In this document: positions 24,228-35,708 of the stretch, in pieces
Position numbering within the stretch: the stretch's first letter is position 1
How the letters are laid out: every line of letters begins with the position of its first letter
Origin: Gigaspora rosea
Taxonomy: Eukaryota > Glomeromycota > Glomeromycetes > Diversisporales > Gigasporaceae
Reading direction: 5' to 3'
DNA length: 64,000 nucleotides
Assembly: GCA_003550325.1 (NCBI GenBank)
Contig: QKWP01000042.1
Span: 446,345-510,344 of the forward strand
Program-made: the position numbers and the translations under genes
Notes under the pieces: generated by a model
What the model was told of the DNA's origin: nothing
Databases searched by the model: none
What the model saw: the letters and a program-made list of their open reading frames with translations, nothing else

Positions 24228-25241
24228 AGAGATGGGCAAAATGCAGCATTTTAAAAAATTTCATGCAAATGCGGCATTCATGCAGCATGCAAGCATTAAT
24301 GCAACATGCATCTATACAAAATTTTTTTTTTATTATTTAACTTTTAATTATGTTTGTTGAATATATTTTTTTAAAAAATTTTAATTAGTCAATTAATAAA
24401 AAGTTTTCCAATACTTATGAAAATTTTGTGGTAAGTGTATTTTGATCTGCTGAATAAGTTTACTTAAGCGAATTTAATCGATTTGCTTGGTAAAATTTAG
24501 ACTTACCTATGTAGTGACTTTTGTCGATTGTGGGGCGAATATATTTTTTTAAAAAATTTTAATTTTTCTGTCGAATGTAAAAATCAAAAGTCAATTAATA
24601 AAAAATTCTCCAATACTTATAAAAATTTTAAAGTAAGCGTATTTTGACCTGCTGAATAAGTTTACTTAAGTGATTTTAATCAATTTACTTAGTAAAATTT
24701 AGACTTTACTATGTAGTAACTTTTGTTGATTATAGGTAGCTTATTTTCAGATCAAAGATGTTTTTGAGTTTTTTTAAATATTATATAATTTGATTGGTCA
24801 ATAGTCCTATTACTAGGGGAGTCAGGACCTGTGTAAACTCTAATCATGTAATTTACTGCACTTCCCTAATTAGTAAAATTTTGTTAATCATAAGAGTTTA
24901 TAGAATTTTATCAATCAAATTCCATAAACTCTTATTATTCAAAAATTTTACTAATTAATTCTAACTTAATGCACTAAGTAAACATGTTTAGCGCCTAAAA
25001 ATATATTAAATCAGCAGAATTGTTTTTATTTTACTTAACATTTGGAAAAAGATGCTTAAATTTGAATTTTTTGATGGAGCACTAGCCTTAGATTAGTTTT
25101 TATCTTAAGTGCACTTTATATATTATTTGTTAGATGAAATTTGTTATGGGCAAAATGCAGCATTTTAAAAAATTTCATGCAGCATGCAGCATTCATGCAA
25201 TATGCATGCAGCCATGCAATCATGCGAAAGTGCCCATCTCT
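24228..25241. mobile_element. 1.0-kb element with 10-bp target-site duplication
   Basis: AGTAAACAAT at 24218-24227 is repeated exactly at 25242-25251. The ends are AGAGATGGGCAAAATGCAGC and GTGCCCATCTCT. The subterminal zones are packed with GCAGCAT, GCATGCA and TCATGCA motifs. The centre holds a ~180-bp tandem duplication (about 24358-24537 and 24538-24717, both containing CTGCTGAATAAGTTTACTTA). A 10-bp duplication is more typical of Mutator-like elements than of hAT. No transposase remains. Confidence 0.85.
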
Positions 25242-25453
25242 AGTAAACAATCTCATATCACATTATACTAATGTGATTTAATGATTTAACTATTATTAGA
25301 AATAGAAAAGTTGGTTCTGCATAGTTTAATTAGAAATTATAAATGCTTTGCTTAGTAAAAAATACTTTTATATATAGAAAAGCTCTATTTGCACACTATA
25401 GAAATTTACTATTAAATGTCCACTATGATTTATTATAATATATCAATCATTTT

Positions 25454-26352
25454 CTGTTTCCTAGATTATACCAACTCATATTGGGAGCTTTGGTGCCATG
25501 TTACGCACAAAACTGGGGCACATAGATCCTGAGGAGCGCAGGCGCTATGTTATGCACAGAACCATAGAACAAGGGGAAACCATACTTGGCAAGTCCCAAG
25601 TAGAGAGATAGCTGGACTTTTGACGGTACCTAATAGGAATCAGATGGGGACTGACCGGTAGTGGACTGACCGGAAGTGGACTTACGAAAAAAGAGTTTAT
25701 GGTGGGCCCTACCAACCGGACCGCAGGGAGTCGCACTGGAGGAAAAGGACATGTATTTCAGAATCATGTACCAGGAAAAGGAAGCTCCTAGGTTCACCAA
25801 AACAGACCAACCCTTCCGGGTTCTTGGATTGGAAGTAGAAAGGCAACTGGGGGAAAGAAAGCTTCTAGGGGGAAAGAAACTGAAAGAAAAATAGGATGGT
25901 ACTGGGGTCAGGTGAACTCTACAAGGGCAGAAGCAGGTAGTGATAGCAGTTAGGTAACCACTTCTAACTGCAAGTGTTGGTTTCGGCAAATGCGCACGCT
26001 ACTGAAAGTGTAGGTGATACTTGTATGGAACAGGGACCGCTCTACCAAGTCTCCCACTGGAATAAACTAGTCCTAAGAGGGTCTGGTTAGTATCCGGAAC
26101 AGAGTTCTGGTGATACAAGATGGACTGGCAGGAGGCAGGCAATGCCAGTATGTGGGTTGCAGGTATGACAGCTAGTGTAGAACCTTCGGGTAGCTACTTA
26201 AATAGGCAACCAAAAGTTGCAGGTGAGGCTAGTTGTACCCTTGTCAATGTACAAATGTCGGATGTCCCTCCATGTAGGGCGTCCGGGGTCTGATTATCTT
26301 GAATAAAAGCTCTTCCCCCAAAGTGGGCACTTTGACTAGAAAAAAAATATGT
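25454..26352 (+). mobile_element. 5'-truncated SINE-like retroelement, 16-bp TSD and A-tail
   Basis: ATATATCAATCATTTT at 25438-25453 recurs exactly at 26353-26368. The insert is much richer in GC than its surroundings. It ends with an AATAAA signal (in TTGAATAAAAGCTC, about 26300) and then a run of A (from 26340), as in target-primed reverse transcription. Its first ~400 bases are homologous, in opposite orientation, to 22530-22935 of the other copy. It starts within that body and lacks the tRNA-like head, so it is 5'-truncated. Frames at 25630-25989 and 25676-25894 overlap each other and show no domain, so I call no gene. Confidence 0.85.
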
Positions 26353-26394
26353 ATATATCAATCATTTTATGCTCTTTTTCTGTGATCTTCCACT

Positions 26395-26512
26395 TAACTG
26401 TCTTTTTTTTATTTGTTTATTTTTTTATTTTTTTATCCTTTTTTATTCTTTTTATTTTTTTTTATTTTTTTTTATTTTTTTTTTTTATTTTTTTATTATA
26501 GTTTCATCAAGG
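26395..26512. repeat. T-rich low-complexity run
   Basis: Runs of TTTTTATTTTTTTT. The hydrophobic reading frame over it is a composition artefact. Confidence 0.8.
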
Positions 26513-27210
26513 CATTTGTGTTTGCAGCTTATAAGCAATAATTTAGATGGTATTTTTTATTCGTTTCTATGTTTTTCTATTTTTACTTTTAAAACAACTT
26601 CCTTTTTTAGTTAATCTTTACTAATATACTTCTCTTCGCAAAGTGATCTTAGGTTCAATATCGAATAATAGTATTAAGTTTTAACAGCATTGCCACAATA
26701 GGTGACATTGATAATTAGTAGCTATTAGGTATTTAATGTCATAGATAATCTTTAAATCGAATGATGCTGAAATTTGTATTTATTATGTATTTATTATGTT
26801 CGATTTTTAAATTTTGAGGTGTGTTTTTTTTAATGGTAAGGTTAGGATTTAGGTTAATGTTGACAGCAAAAGAGTATAGGTGGATTTTGGTAGTATTATA
26901 TTTTCAAATCGTGACCTTCAGACTTCAGCATCATCCGCGACATTTAACGAAAGACGAATAAGATTTGTATTTTAGTTAGAATAGATAAAATTTATTGATC
27001 TCACAATAATAAACTTGACTATTTTTTCTTTATGGGAGATAAAAAGGTATTAAAGGCATTCTTGTAGCATAGTGATGTTTCTTAATGTTTAAGTAAACCT
27101 TTATAGACCAATTTTAATATTATATACCATCGTTATTCTATGATAATCTCACAATTTGATTGGCCGATCGACCAATAACAATCACGAGATGATCAACAAA
27201 ATCTAACCAA
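26513..27210. other. AT-rich region downstream of the BTB-TLDc gene
   Basis: No gene seen. It lies 3' of the minus-strand BTB-TLDc gene and should hold its terminator. The short sequence CTCACAATTTGATTGGCCGA followed by ACCAATAACAATCACGAGAT at 27149-27190 is a CCAAT-rich repeat fragment also seen near 55418. Confidence 0.4.
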
Positions 27211-29027
27211 TCACAATAAAAGGTCGCTATGCCATACACCACTACTATTCGGATTACTCCTATTTACCAGCTTACTAATAAAAATAAAAAAAAGATATAC
27301 TATAATCTTCACTGGGTAACGTATGAAAAAACTAAATAAACAAAAAATTAAACAAGACAAAATCGCCAATAAACAATAATAAGTCAACACTGAACTATTT
27401 AAAATTATAACTGTAAAATAAATTATAAATACTTCGCTCATTCTCAAAATTTTCGAAAATATACTCATCATTGAGTTACAGTTATCAATTGCTAAAACCT
27501 CATATTCTTCAATATTTAAATAACGTGAAGAAGTTATTCTACGCTCATAATTTTCCCATTTACAAGTCCAAAAATCAGACTTCATGCATAAATCTGTTCC
27601 AAAACATGCACCGCATAATTCATCATTCCAAATGGCCTTATTTTTTCTTCCATTTTTTACCTTACTTAATACTGGATTTAATTGATCAGTAAAAGAAAAA
27701 ATAAAACTATTTGAAGTTTTACTAAAATATGGTTCCTGTCTAAATGTAAAAAATGGTACTTCTAATATACGAAAAGCAGTAGAAAAAAATAGAAGAATAT
27801 TACCCAAAATTCCACTTGTGAAATATTCCACTTGTGTAAAATCCAAATGTAATATATCAATGTTTGTAGCAGACTTACACCAATTTACAGGATTATATCC
27901 ACCAACCAAATCACCATTGGAAGTTTTAAGTATTACAATAGTTGGACCTTGAAAATCACATAGATTATGAAATGTATCAACACCAAACCCATCTCTGCTT
28001 CCGCGTAATAAAAGCTTAAATTTATAGGGATCAGTTGTACAAGTATAGAAATCTTTATCTTTGTGATCAATCCAGCTTGAGATAATAGCTTTATTCTCAT
28101 TGGTAATTAATCTGGAACATCTTCTTGGCGGAGTTTTAGATTTAATAAATGTATTAGAGTCCAAGTGATAACGTTTAATTTGTTCGTTGATATAGCTTTT
28201 AGGAACATGATAATAACGAATTAAGGGGATACAACAAGAAATAGTTTCTTTTAATGCTTTGAAATGATCATCAGACCAGCTTGAGATATTTTCATCAGAC
28301 CAATTTGCAACATCATTATTATCATTATCAAGAACTTTAGAAATACCCCATTTAATCAAACAATTCCAAATTTGTATTTCCTTAAGTTCGAGATCATCAC
28401 TTTCTAAAAGAAAAATCATGGCTACCTCATCTAATACATGAAGATTGGCTGAATCAAAAAGAGAGTAAGGATTTCTAAAAGTAAAATTTAGAACATGATT
28501 GTATATTTCATGAAAATGATTATGACGACAAACAATATTGAGTGAATTTACAAGATTAGAGAATAACCATGGAGAAAAATTTTTAATTAGGCGCTTTTGA
28601 GCACATTCGGCAAGATCAAGAAGTTCAAGTTCATCAGATGCGACTAAAATGTTTAAAGAATCCTCAGGGGATGAATTCAATATATTTTTTCCTGTATAAA
28701 TATAACTTAAATGTATTATAAATTGATTTATTAGCATATAATGCAATTAATAGAATAAATAGAATTAAAAGCTAGATCAAATTTATAAAAAACTCACTCA
28801 AGAATTAACATAAAAATATTTGGATAAATGTTTGGCTTTGTAATAATATAGACACCATTTTTATGATCTTTCCATCGTTCTGATAAAGCTCTTTGAAAAT
28901 AGAGAGAGGAGGGACGTAAAACTGATGAATGTGCATTGAATTCTTTAATATCAGGTTCAATTCCAGCAATTATTTTGACATCAGAATTACTATCGCTATC
29001 AGTTTGTGACCACATTAAGCTAGTCAT
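27211..29027 (-). CDS. BTB-BACK-TLDc protein with membrane tail (intact copy)
   Basis: Two exons, 29027-28798 and 28705-27211, are joined across a 92-bp intron (GTGAGT donor, TTTAAG acceptor). The joint turns ...MLIL and YIYTGK into MLILDYIYTGK, the usual end of a BTB fold. Total about 574 residues. BTB is roughly residues 12-85 (DVKII, then EFNAHSSVLRPSSLYFQRAL). BACK is about 95-245 (ELLDLAECAQKRLIKNF). TLDc is about 274-483 (SRLITNE, FKLLLRGSRDGF, GPTIVILKTSNGDLVGGYNP, NSFIFSFTDQ, YEVLAID). An unusual ~50-residue insertion (about 353-403) with a hydrophobic stretch splits TLDc after GGYNPVNW. A hydrophobic tail follows (about 503-553). BTB-BACK proteins are typically Cullin-3 adaptors and TLDc is linked to V-ATPase regulation and oxidative resistance. 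The function here is unknown. Starts at 29027 or 29015 are both possible, and a 65-bp 5'-leader intron (29105-29041) is possible. Confidence 0.88.
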
Positions 29028-29694
29028 ACTTATTTGTCGTCTGAAATGTAACAAAAGACTTGCAATTAAATAAGGACTATGAATTCCGATCATCTGATGA
29101 CTTACCTGCATATTTATGTAACCTATATGCCCAAAGCATCAGCCATGTATACATATAAAAACTTTGTTCCAAGTACGTACGTACGTACCTGTTTTTTCAA
29201 GATCATAATTTTCTTTCTGAAAATTGGAAAAATGTTGCATGACCACACAAAAGAACTGTTCATTAATTTGGACGTTGCGAAAAGGTAAAGATTTTCAGCA
29301 GCAAAAAAGAATTATATTTTTTACAATAATGCGCTTTAATTATTAATTCGAAACGAGAGATAAAGATCCCAACTTTCTTTTTGTTTAGTAATTATAATTT
29401 ACGATTATTATTATCACGATTGTTAATGAATTATGATGATATGTTCTGCATCAATTTCATTCATGTTGCATTCATAGATTTAGTTGTTCGTCATAGAACT
29501 TATTCCTTTATCTGAACGAACAGATTCCGTAGCCGAACTAATATGCCTGATGAATTACGAAATATTTGTCATTGAAACTAAACTTCGCATATAGTCAAGT
29601 TTTTCTCGGATGCTATATGATTTTCCCTGATTACAAAAAATAACCAATTATGATTGGCCAATACCATGTGATATACCACGTGATTTGATCTACA
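29028..29694. other. Upstream region of the BTB-TLDc gene
   Basis: It holds the presumed promoter and leader of the minus-strand gene. An ACGTACGTACGT microsatellite lies at 29172-29188. No other gene is supported. Confidence 0.45.
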
Positions 29695-29708
29695 CCTTAC
29701 GAAATTTT

Positions 29709-29880
29709 TTTGTGATGACGAAATGATTTCGTCATGGTTTCGTCATGACGAAACCTTGACGATTGACGAAACCCTCGACGATTGACGAAACCTATGACGA
29801 ATTGACGAAAACTATGACGAATTGACGAAATCTATGACGAATTGACGAAACACATGACGAATTGACGAAACCTTGACAAA
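29709..29880. repeat. Tandem repeat of about 21 bp, GACGAAAC type
   Basis: Units like TGACGAATTGACGAAACCTA are repeated head to tail about seven times, with point changes. They form the left subterminal array of the 29695-31187 element. Confidence 0.85.
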
Positions 29881-30062
29881 CCTTTAACAATTGATCGATT
29901 CAGGAACCCCTTTAGCATAATGATCTTGGATACGCTAGACCTTAAATTGTTTCAAAAGAATGTTATTTCATTATAAGGTTTCATTGGCTTTTTTCATTTT
30001 TCTTCTTTCGCACGTCACGTTAGGGTGGGCCTCAACTAATTAAATCAAAACATCGTTAGGGT

Positions 30063-30462
30063 CATATATGAAGATCATTAATTTCGGATTTTTTATAGGC
30101 CATATATTTAAATATTAAATTAAATTACATTTATTAGCATAACTATTAAACAAAAGTATATATAATTTTTTTTTTAACTTGAAGCTCTCAACTAGCTCTA
30201 CATGGTAATAGAGCTATTTTTCAAATAATTTTTTAAAAAATTTCGTAAAAATTAATTAATTTTTTAACATTTAATATTGAAAAATTAGTTCTATTAACAT
30301 GTAGAGCTAGTTGAGAGCTTCAAGTTAAAAAAAAAAAAATTATATACACTTCATGAGATATTTGTGCTAATAAATGTAAATTTAATTTTATAATTATTTT
30401 GATTAGCGATAATATCGAAATTTAACCATTAATAAATCCGAAATTAATGATCTTCATATATT
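30063..30462. mobile_element. 400-bp foldback element
   Basis: A perfect 24-bp inverted pair (30068-30091 and 30434-30457, ATGAAGATCATTAATTTCGG and following bases) marks the ends. A second, central pair starts AACTTGAAGCTCTCAACTAG (about 30178) and is mirrored at about 30305-30327. Nearly the whole segment can fold on itself. There is no coding content and no target-site duplication was settled. Confidence 0.75.
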
Positions 30463-31204
30463 ACCCCGACTATGTTTGATTTTATTAGTTGACACGTGCT
30501 CAAATTTATGTCGGCTTGATCCGGAATAGTCAAGCGTTTATTTTCGTCGATTCTGGATAAACCCGATATAGATTCCGAACACGTGCGAAAGAAGGGAGAA
30601 GCGAAAATACTTGAAAACTAATGTTTAAATCAACCTTGGAGCACTAATTAAAAATGACGGGAACGAAATGTTACATATAATGAGCACCAATCTATAATTG
30701 TAGTCTCCAACAACACCTTAACCCCTAAACTTCTATCTTTACGCGCTTTGTTTATTTACTACCTTTTTTGATTTGTTATTCGTAAGTAAAATCACGATGG
30801 ATAACGAGAATGTAATGGATATCTTAATGTGTATATATTGTTATCCAACCTATATTGATTCTCTATCGTGCTATTAATTATGCATTATCACCTGTTCTGT
30901 TAAAACATCGTTTTTTAGCTCTTATTGTTATTGACCGCGACTTTTCCTATGGATTACCTACCGGTAAAAGGTTAATTAGGTTATATTCTTTTGTTGGTGA
31001 TCTATATTAGACCCTTTTGCGGTTATTAAAACACTTAATTGTTATAAACGCGGTAATTAACTCTATCTTATATAAATATAACTCATCAGGTTTCGTGGGT
31101 CAATCGTCAATTCGTCAATTGGAAGTGACCTGACGAAATGGTTTCGTCATTCGTCAATGACGAATGATTCGTCATTCGTTAGGCATCTTTAATCTACACA
31201 CACC

Positions 31205-31421
31205 AGGGTGTCCAAGATTATAGTGCGAAGTTAGAATGCGACGAATAATAAATTATGCGAATTTTGAGTTAATTAGCCAACATGGACAAATGGTTTATTC
31301 ATTTAATCAATCAATTTTTGTTCAAATGCTGCATGAAAGTGAGCGGGTTATGTGATTTCATATAGAAAAAAATTCGCAAATTATGCACATATTATACCGC
31401 ATCATAATCCTGGACACTAAC
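31205..31421. mobile_element. 217-bp MITE, GTGTCCAAGATTAT ends
   Basis: The left end GGGTGTCCAAGATTATAGTG and an AAATTATGCG block are mirrored at 31367-31421 (CATCATAATCCTGGACACTA). A third, partial copy of the end lies at 31727-31775 (TAGGGTGTCCGGAATTATGG). No coding content. Confidence 0.65.
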
Positions 31422-32164
31422 GCCCCAACAAATTGCGATCACGTGATACAGACAAATCTTTAATTTCGTTAATGTTAGGGTTATGGTCTATGCTAGGTTA
31501 AAGTTTAAAGTGCTAAAGGTAAAATAGTTCAAGGAAAACTTTTTGTTAATGCGCAAAATAGGTTTCCTATGAAATTTTGCGTTATAACCGATTTTTGATA
31601 GCGAATGTTGATCCTGATTGTGTTAAGTTACACCAAGGTGAGATTCGCTATTGGATAATTTCCACGTGATCGACAATTGTTGGTGTTTTTGGTGGCGATC
31701 CGATCCTGGGTAGTTTACGCAAACGATAGGGTGTCCGGAATTATGGCAATGCGATAGAGTGAATTATGCATGCGATCGAGGTAAAATTATGCTATGGATC
31801 AGAGTTGGCACCGAAACCCTTTTGTGCCAAATCCGAAAGTTTCGGGTTTCGGATTATAGCTTCCAAGACCTTATCCGAAACTCGAATCCTCACCCGGAAC
31901 CAGAAAATTCTTCCGAAACTCGAACTTAACCTGAAACCAAAAATACCCAAACGTCCATATACATTGGTTGCATTGATGAATTATATATCTCTTTAATTAT
32001 ACATCAAATGCCTGATGTACACTAAATATCTCTTCAATATAAATCAATCGCACTGTATCTTGAAAGATTCAAAGGAGATCTTTTAAGTTTCGCCCGATTA
32101 AAAATAATTAATTCTGCTTTGAAAAACAATAATTTGTGCTCCTCAATGGCTGATATATGTTATA
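31422..32164. repeat. CCGAAAC-rich repeat tract and AT-rich DNA
   Basis: Between about 31790 and 31950 the motif CCGAAAC/TTTCGG occurs repeatedly in direct and inverted form (CCGAAACCC, CCGAAAGTTTCGG, CCGAAACTCGAA). This resembles the short-repeat subterminal zones of the other hAT-like elements in the window, but I could not place its ends. The reading frame at 31766-31996 is a product of this tract. Confidence 0.5.
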
Positions 32165-32877
32165 TATCTCCTTAAGGGGTGGCAATCAATTAATCGACAA
32201 TCACTTCACCAACATAACATTAACTGACAATTATTCACCGACACGTTCATTTTACCAACAGCTTATTTCACCGAAGCTCATTTCACCGACAAAGTAATTC
32301 TGGTTATTGTCATTAGGGTCAGGGTAGAATTAGGTAGAATTAGGGCTAAAGTTAGGAGCTTTTTGAAAAAAAACTTGTTGGTGAAATGAACTTCGGTGAA
32401 ACAAACTGTTAGTAAAATTAACCTGTCAGTGAGTATTTGTCAGTAAAATATTATGTCGGTGAAGTGATTGTCGGTGAAATAATACAAACCTCTCCTTAAG
32501 GGTAGGGTAGTGGTAGGGTGAACATAGATCATTTATCATATTATTTTAGTGGTACAATGAGATTTATATAGAAATAAAAAACAAATAAAACTTTTTACGG
32601 TTGTTATTAATTAGCCAAAAATTTTATAATATATAGTACAAAATACTCCTTTTATAATAGTAAATTTAATAAATATAGTATTTGAAAAAATTATACTTCT
32701 ATATGTCATAAAGTTTTCTGTGGTTGGCTCAAAATTTTCTGTAGTTACACAAAAATTATTAATTATGATTGGTTGAATCTATGTTGTTTACAATCATGAT
32801 TGGTCGATCACCTGATTTCATATGATCACAATGTGATTACTATTAAAAATGATCTATGTTCACTCTACCCTTAAAGA
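32165..32877. mobile_element. MITE interrupted by a nested element
   Basis: The right end ATGATCTATGTTCACTCTAC with CCTTAAAG (to 32877) is the reverse complement of CTCCTTAAGGGTAGG ... GTGAACATAGATCAT at 32494-32545. The left tip CTCCTTAAGG also occurs at 32168-32177, because a second element (32177-32492) inserted into it and duplicated eight bases. AT-rich centre, no genes. Confidence 0.7.
32177..32492. mobile_element. 316-bp CACCGACAA-family element with 8-bp TSD
   Basis: TCCTTAAG stands at 32169-32176 and 32493-32500. Left and right zones are inverted arrays of CACCGACAA, TTCACCAAC and CTTCACCGA motifs. The core CACCGACAAAGTAATTCTGG with GTCATTAGGGTCAGG matches the element at 9675-9895. 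It is non-coding and was inserted into the tip of the 32165-32877 MITE. Confidence 0.8.
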
Positions 32878-33252
32878 ATTCAATAATGTTTGAATATCCA
32901 GCACTATTTGGGCTGGAATGCAACCAATAATTATATTGCATGCATGTAGTTCTTTTTGTTATTATGATTCACAAGCACAACATAAAAGGCATAATTCCAA
33001 TATTTATGTTCTAACAATCAATTGCAAGCATCAGTTCTTTTTACTTACTACATAAAAATGGATGCAATTATACATAGTTGCCTAAAGTCAAAATGATTTA
33101 TGGAATTACAGCATTGTTTATATTTTCTGCATGCTTCTTCAAAATGCCTGAGTGTCAATAATAATTACAGCACCAAAAATAATTATGGCCGCTGAAGTTA
33201 TTTCAGTTGCTAAAAATATAAATTCATAATTTATTACAGCTATAGTTGCACC

Positions 33253-33566
33253 CAGTGTATAAAATCTATGTGCACAATGTGCTCATGTGCACATGTTTTT
33301 AAAAAGTTCACATATTTTTAAATAGAAATGTGCACTCAATTCAAATACTTTGGGGATAAATAGTGCACCAAAATCATTAGTAAAGTTCAGAAGATGTGCA
33401 CTAAAGCATATAGTGCACATAATTTATTGTATGCATTCAGAATTATCTGTATAGTTTTAATAATAACAAAGTCATATAGTGCACAAATTTTTAAAATTGT
33501 TCACATAAATTATGTAAACAATGTGCACAAGATTCACATACTTTTGGAATCAGATTTTATACACTG
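33253..33566. mobile_element. 314-bp hAT MITE with TSD GTTGCACC
   Basis: It starts CAGTGTATAAAATCT and ends AGATTTTATACACTG, perfect 15-bp inverted repeats of the CAGTG type. It is flanked by exact 8-bp copies of GTTGCACC (33245-33252 and 33567-33574). GTGCAC(A) motifs are repeated through both subterminal zones. The small frame at 33394-33588 runs across the element and is not a gene. Confidence 0.9.
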
Positions 33567-33574
33567 GTTGCACC

Positions 33575-34311
33575 CCTTGAGACCATAGTAAAAAAATTAT
33601 TAGAAAAAATATGCATACCTATAGAAAACAAAATATTTAGATCTTATATTAGCCAGATCAAACTATAGTATATACTTAACAATTATATTGTAATTCGCCA
33701 TGCAAATATATTAAATTTCATTTGGTAAAAATTTATTTGCACTCGTGGATATATTGAGTGGCGGAGATATGTTATTTGTAATACCTTGTAAGGAGAATTT
33801 ATTAGCTTATTAGTAGGTTATTTAAAATTACATCCAATCACGTGGTATAGAGCCAATAATTGTTTATTTTGACTATTTTAATCACACAGATCAGTACTAG
33901 GCAAAACAGTGAACCCTACAAAAAAATAAAGAAATAAGTGACTAAAAACAAATGACTGAACATGGCTTTAGGCATCTCTTTATTAAAAAAATATACTGTA
34001 TGCTATTCAATTTGTCATTGATTTGTATCTGGGGATCTTAAAAAACACTATACCTAAGTATTAAACAATTTTCTGATAAGCTTTCCAAATTTTTTTCAAT
34101 TATTTAACAGCAAGAATGCTTTGAAAGTATTATATTTCTGTATTCAACTAGAGATATACACAGTATTTAAAATTAGCTTGTACAAGATGCACATGTGCAA
34201 TAGTTTTTCTTAATATGCAAGTATTTTGTAAAACATTCATACAAAATGTGCAAGCAATATTTAAAAAAAATTGCACCAAGTATATATAATAAATATATTG
34301 AATTTGAAGTT
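33575..34311. other. AT-rich intergenic DNA
   Basis: No gene or clear repeat is recognised. Confidence 0.4.
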
Positions 34312-34570
34312 GCCTCCTATTTAAATTATGACTTTAGATATCTAAAGTAGCACTCGACTAGAATTATATATATATAAATCTAATTCCAGAGGCTTAATTC
34401 TAATCAGGTGCTACTTATATATCAAAGTTACAACTTCAGATAAATTATAACTTCAGATATAATATATATATATTTTTGCAAAATTGTAGCTATACAAACA
34501 AAAAAAAATTTTTACTTGTAATTGTGCAAGTAAAAAATTTTTTTACTTGCATAGTTGCAAGTAATTTTTG
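34312..34570. repeat. Two adjacent hairpins
   Basis: The first hairpin (about 34312-34440) has arms containing AAAGTAGCACTCGACTAGAA and TTCTAATCAGGTGCTACTTA. The second (about 34495-34570) is built from ACTTGTAATTGTGCAAGTAA and ACTTGCATAGTTGCAAGTAA around AAAAATTTTT. Non-coding. Confidence 0.6.
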
Positions 34571-34727
34571 TTTTGAATTTTATATACTAGATATATATAC
34601 ATAAAACTGTATATACTAAAGTCTTAATATTTAAATTATATGTTCTAAATTACGAACATAATAAACCAATTTTACAGTGAGTCACAAAGTTTATAATAAT
34701 GGCTATAAAATTTACATATAATGATGT

Positions 34728-34935
34728 CTGAAAATATTTTCAGCATCTAAAAACATTTTCAGCAACCAACAATATTTTAGGCAGCGATAATTATTTTCAG
34801 CAGCCATAATTATTTTTAATAACAAATTATTTTTAGTAGCAGAATTATTTTTGGTAACTAAAATTATTTACAGTTTAGACTGCCTAAATATTTTCAGCAA
34901 TTTTTATTTATAGCAAGCCAAAAATAATTTAGGCT
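34728..34935. repeat. Degenerate tandem repeat of about 25 bp
   Basis: ATTATTTTCAGCAGCCA-like units follow each other about eight times with increasing divergence. From 34936 to 35708 I see only AT-rich DNA. Confidence 0.55.
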
Positions 34936-35708
34936 CCCATTTATAGATGCAATTATAAGTAATAATAAGTAATTGTACATCATTCTCTACTAATAATTGA
35001 ATTTATAAAGTTATGCATTACAGACGTCAAAACTTAATTGATTCATTCATTGGCAATTTTTTCTATTGTCCTAGAATTTAGAAATCAGTTTCAATGATGA
35101 TATGATCTTAAAAAATTAAGCTTTTAAAAGAGGCTCAATAAAGTGAGGCAGAAAAAAAATACCAATAACATAATTAAAATTATCTATAATTTTAGAACTC
35201 CTCCATAGCAAAACAAGATAGTGCAGACCAATCAGATTTTGAGATTTTATACTAATCATTTTACTTAAGAGTCTTGTCTTTATAAGGATAATTTTTTTTA
35301 TTAAATATATTAATAAAATATATACAAATTTAAATTTTTTTCTTTGTTACTATTATAATAAAATATCACATAACAATTTTCAAATAAGATTTTCTTAAAA
35401 TCAGGTGATTATTCCACTGCCTCTTGTCTTGCTGTGGGAGATCCCATATCTCTAACCGGAAATGTTTAGCTTATATATCTCTGACTTAAAACTATATCTA
35501 ATCATGTAGCTTTGATTAGAGTTACAGTACCTATTATAAGCATCTAACCCCAGGTAACTTTTTATAGAGAATTTGAAACAATTTGAAATTTTTTGTAGCA
35601 AAAGAATATCATAAATGCTGCTTATTCATACTTTCTGTAAGTGATAAAACATCTGTATTAAGCATCTATAATAAAATTGCTATACATATTATGAACATAC
35701 ATCATAGC

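Larger units (their letters stand above)
29695..31187. mobile_element. GACGAAA-repeat element, about 1.5 kb
   Basis: Arrays of GACGAAA/TTTCGTC stand at both ends in opposite orientation: 29709-29880 on the left and 31084-31187 on the right, the latter ending in TTCGTTAGGCATC. The same terminal sequence occurs in the small element at 47535-47659 (GATGCCTGGCGAAAC and AGGCATC). ATCTACAC occurs just outside both ends (about 29681-29688 and 31191-31198) and may be a target-site duplication, but then the left inverted repeat has lost several bases. A foldback element (30063-30462) sits inside. No transposase was found. Confidence 0.6.

Noticed and set aside
25630-25989. 119-residue minus-strand protein
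   Set aside because: It lies antisense within the SINE-like insertion, overlaps another frame and shows no domain.
29709-29880. CRISPR-like regular repeats
   Set aside because: Units are head to tail without unique spacers, the host is eukaryotic, and the array is the end of a transposon.
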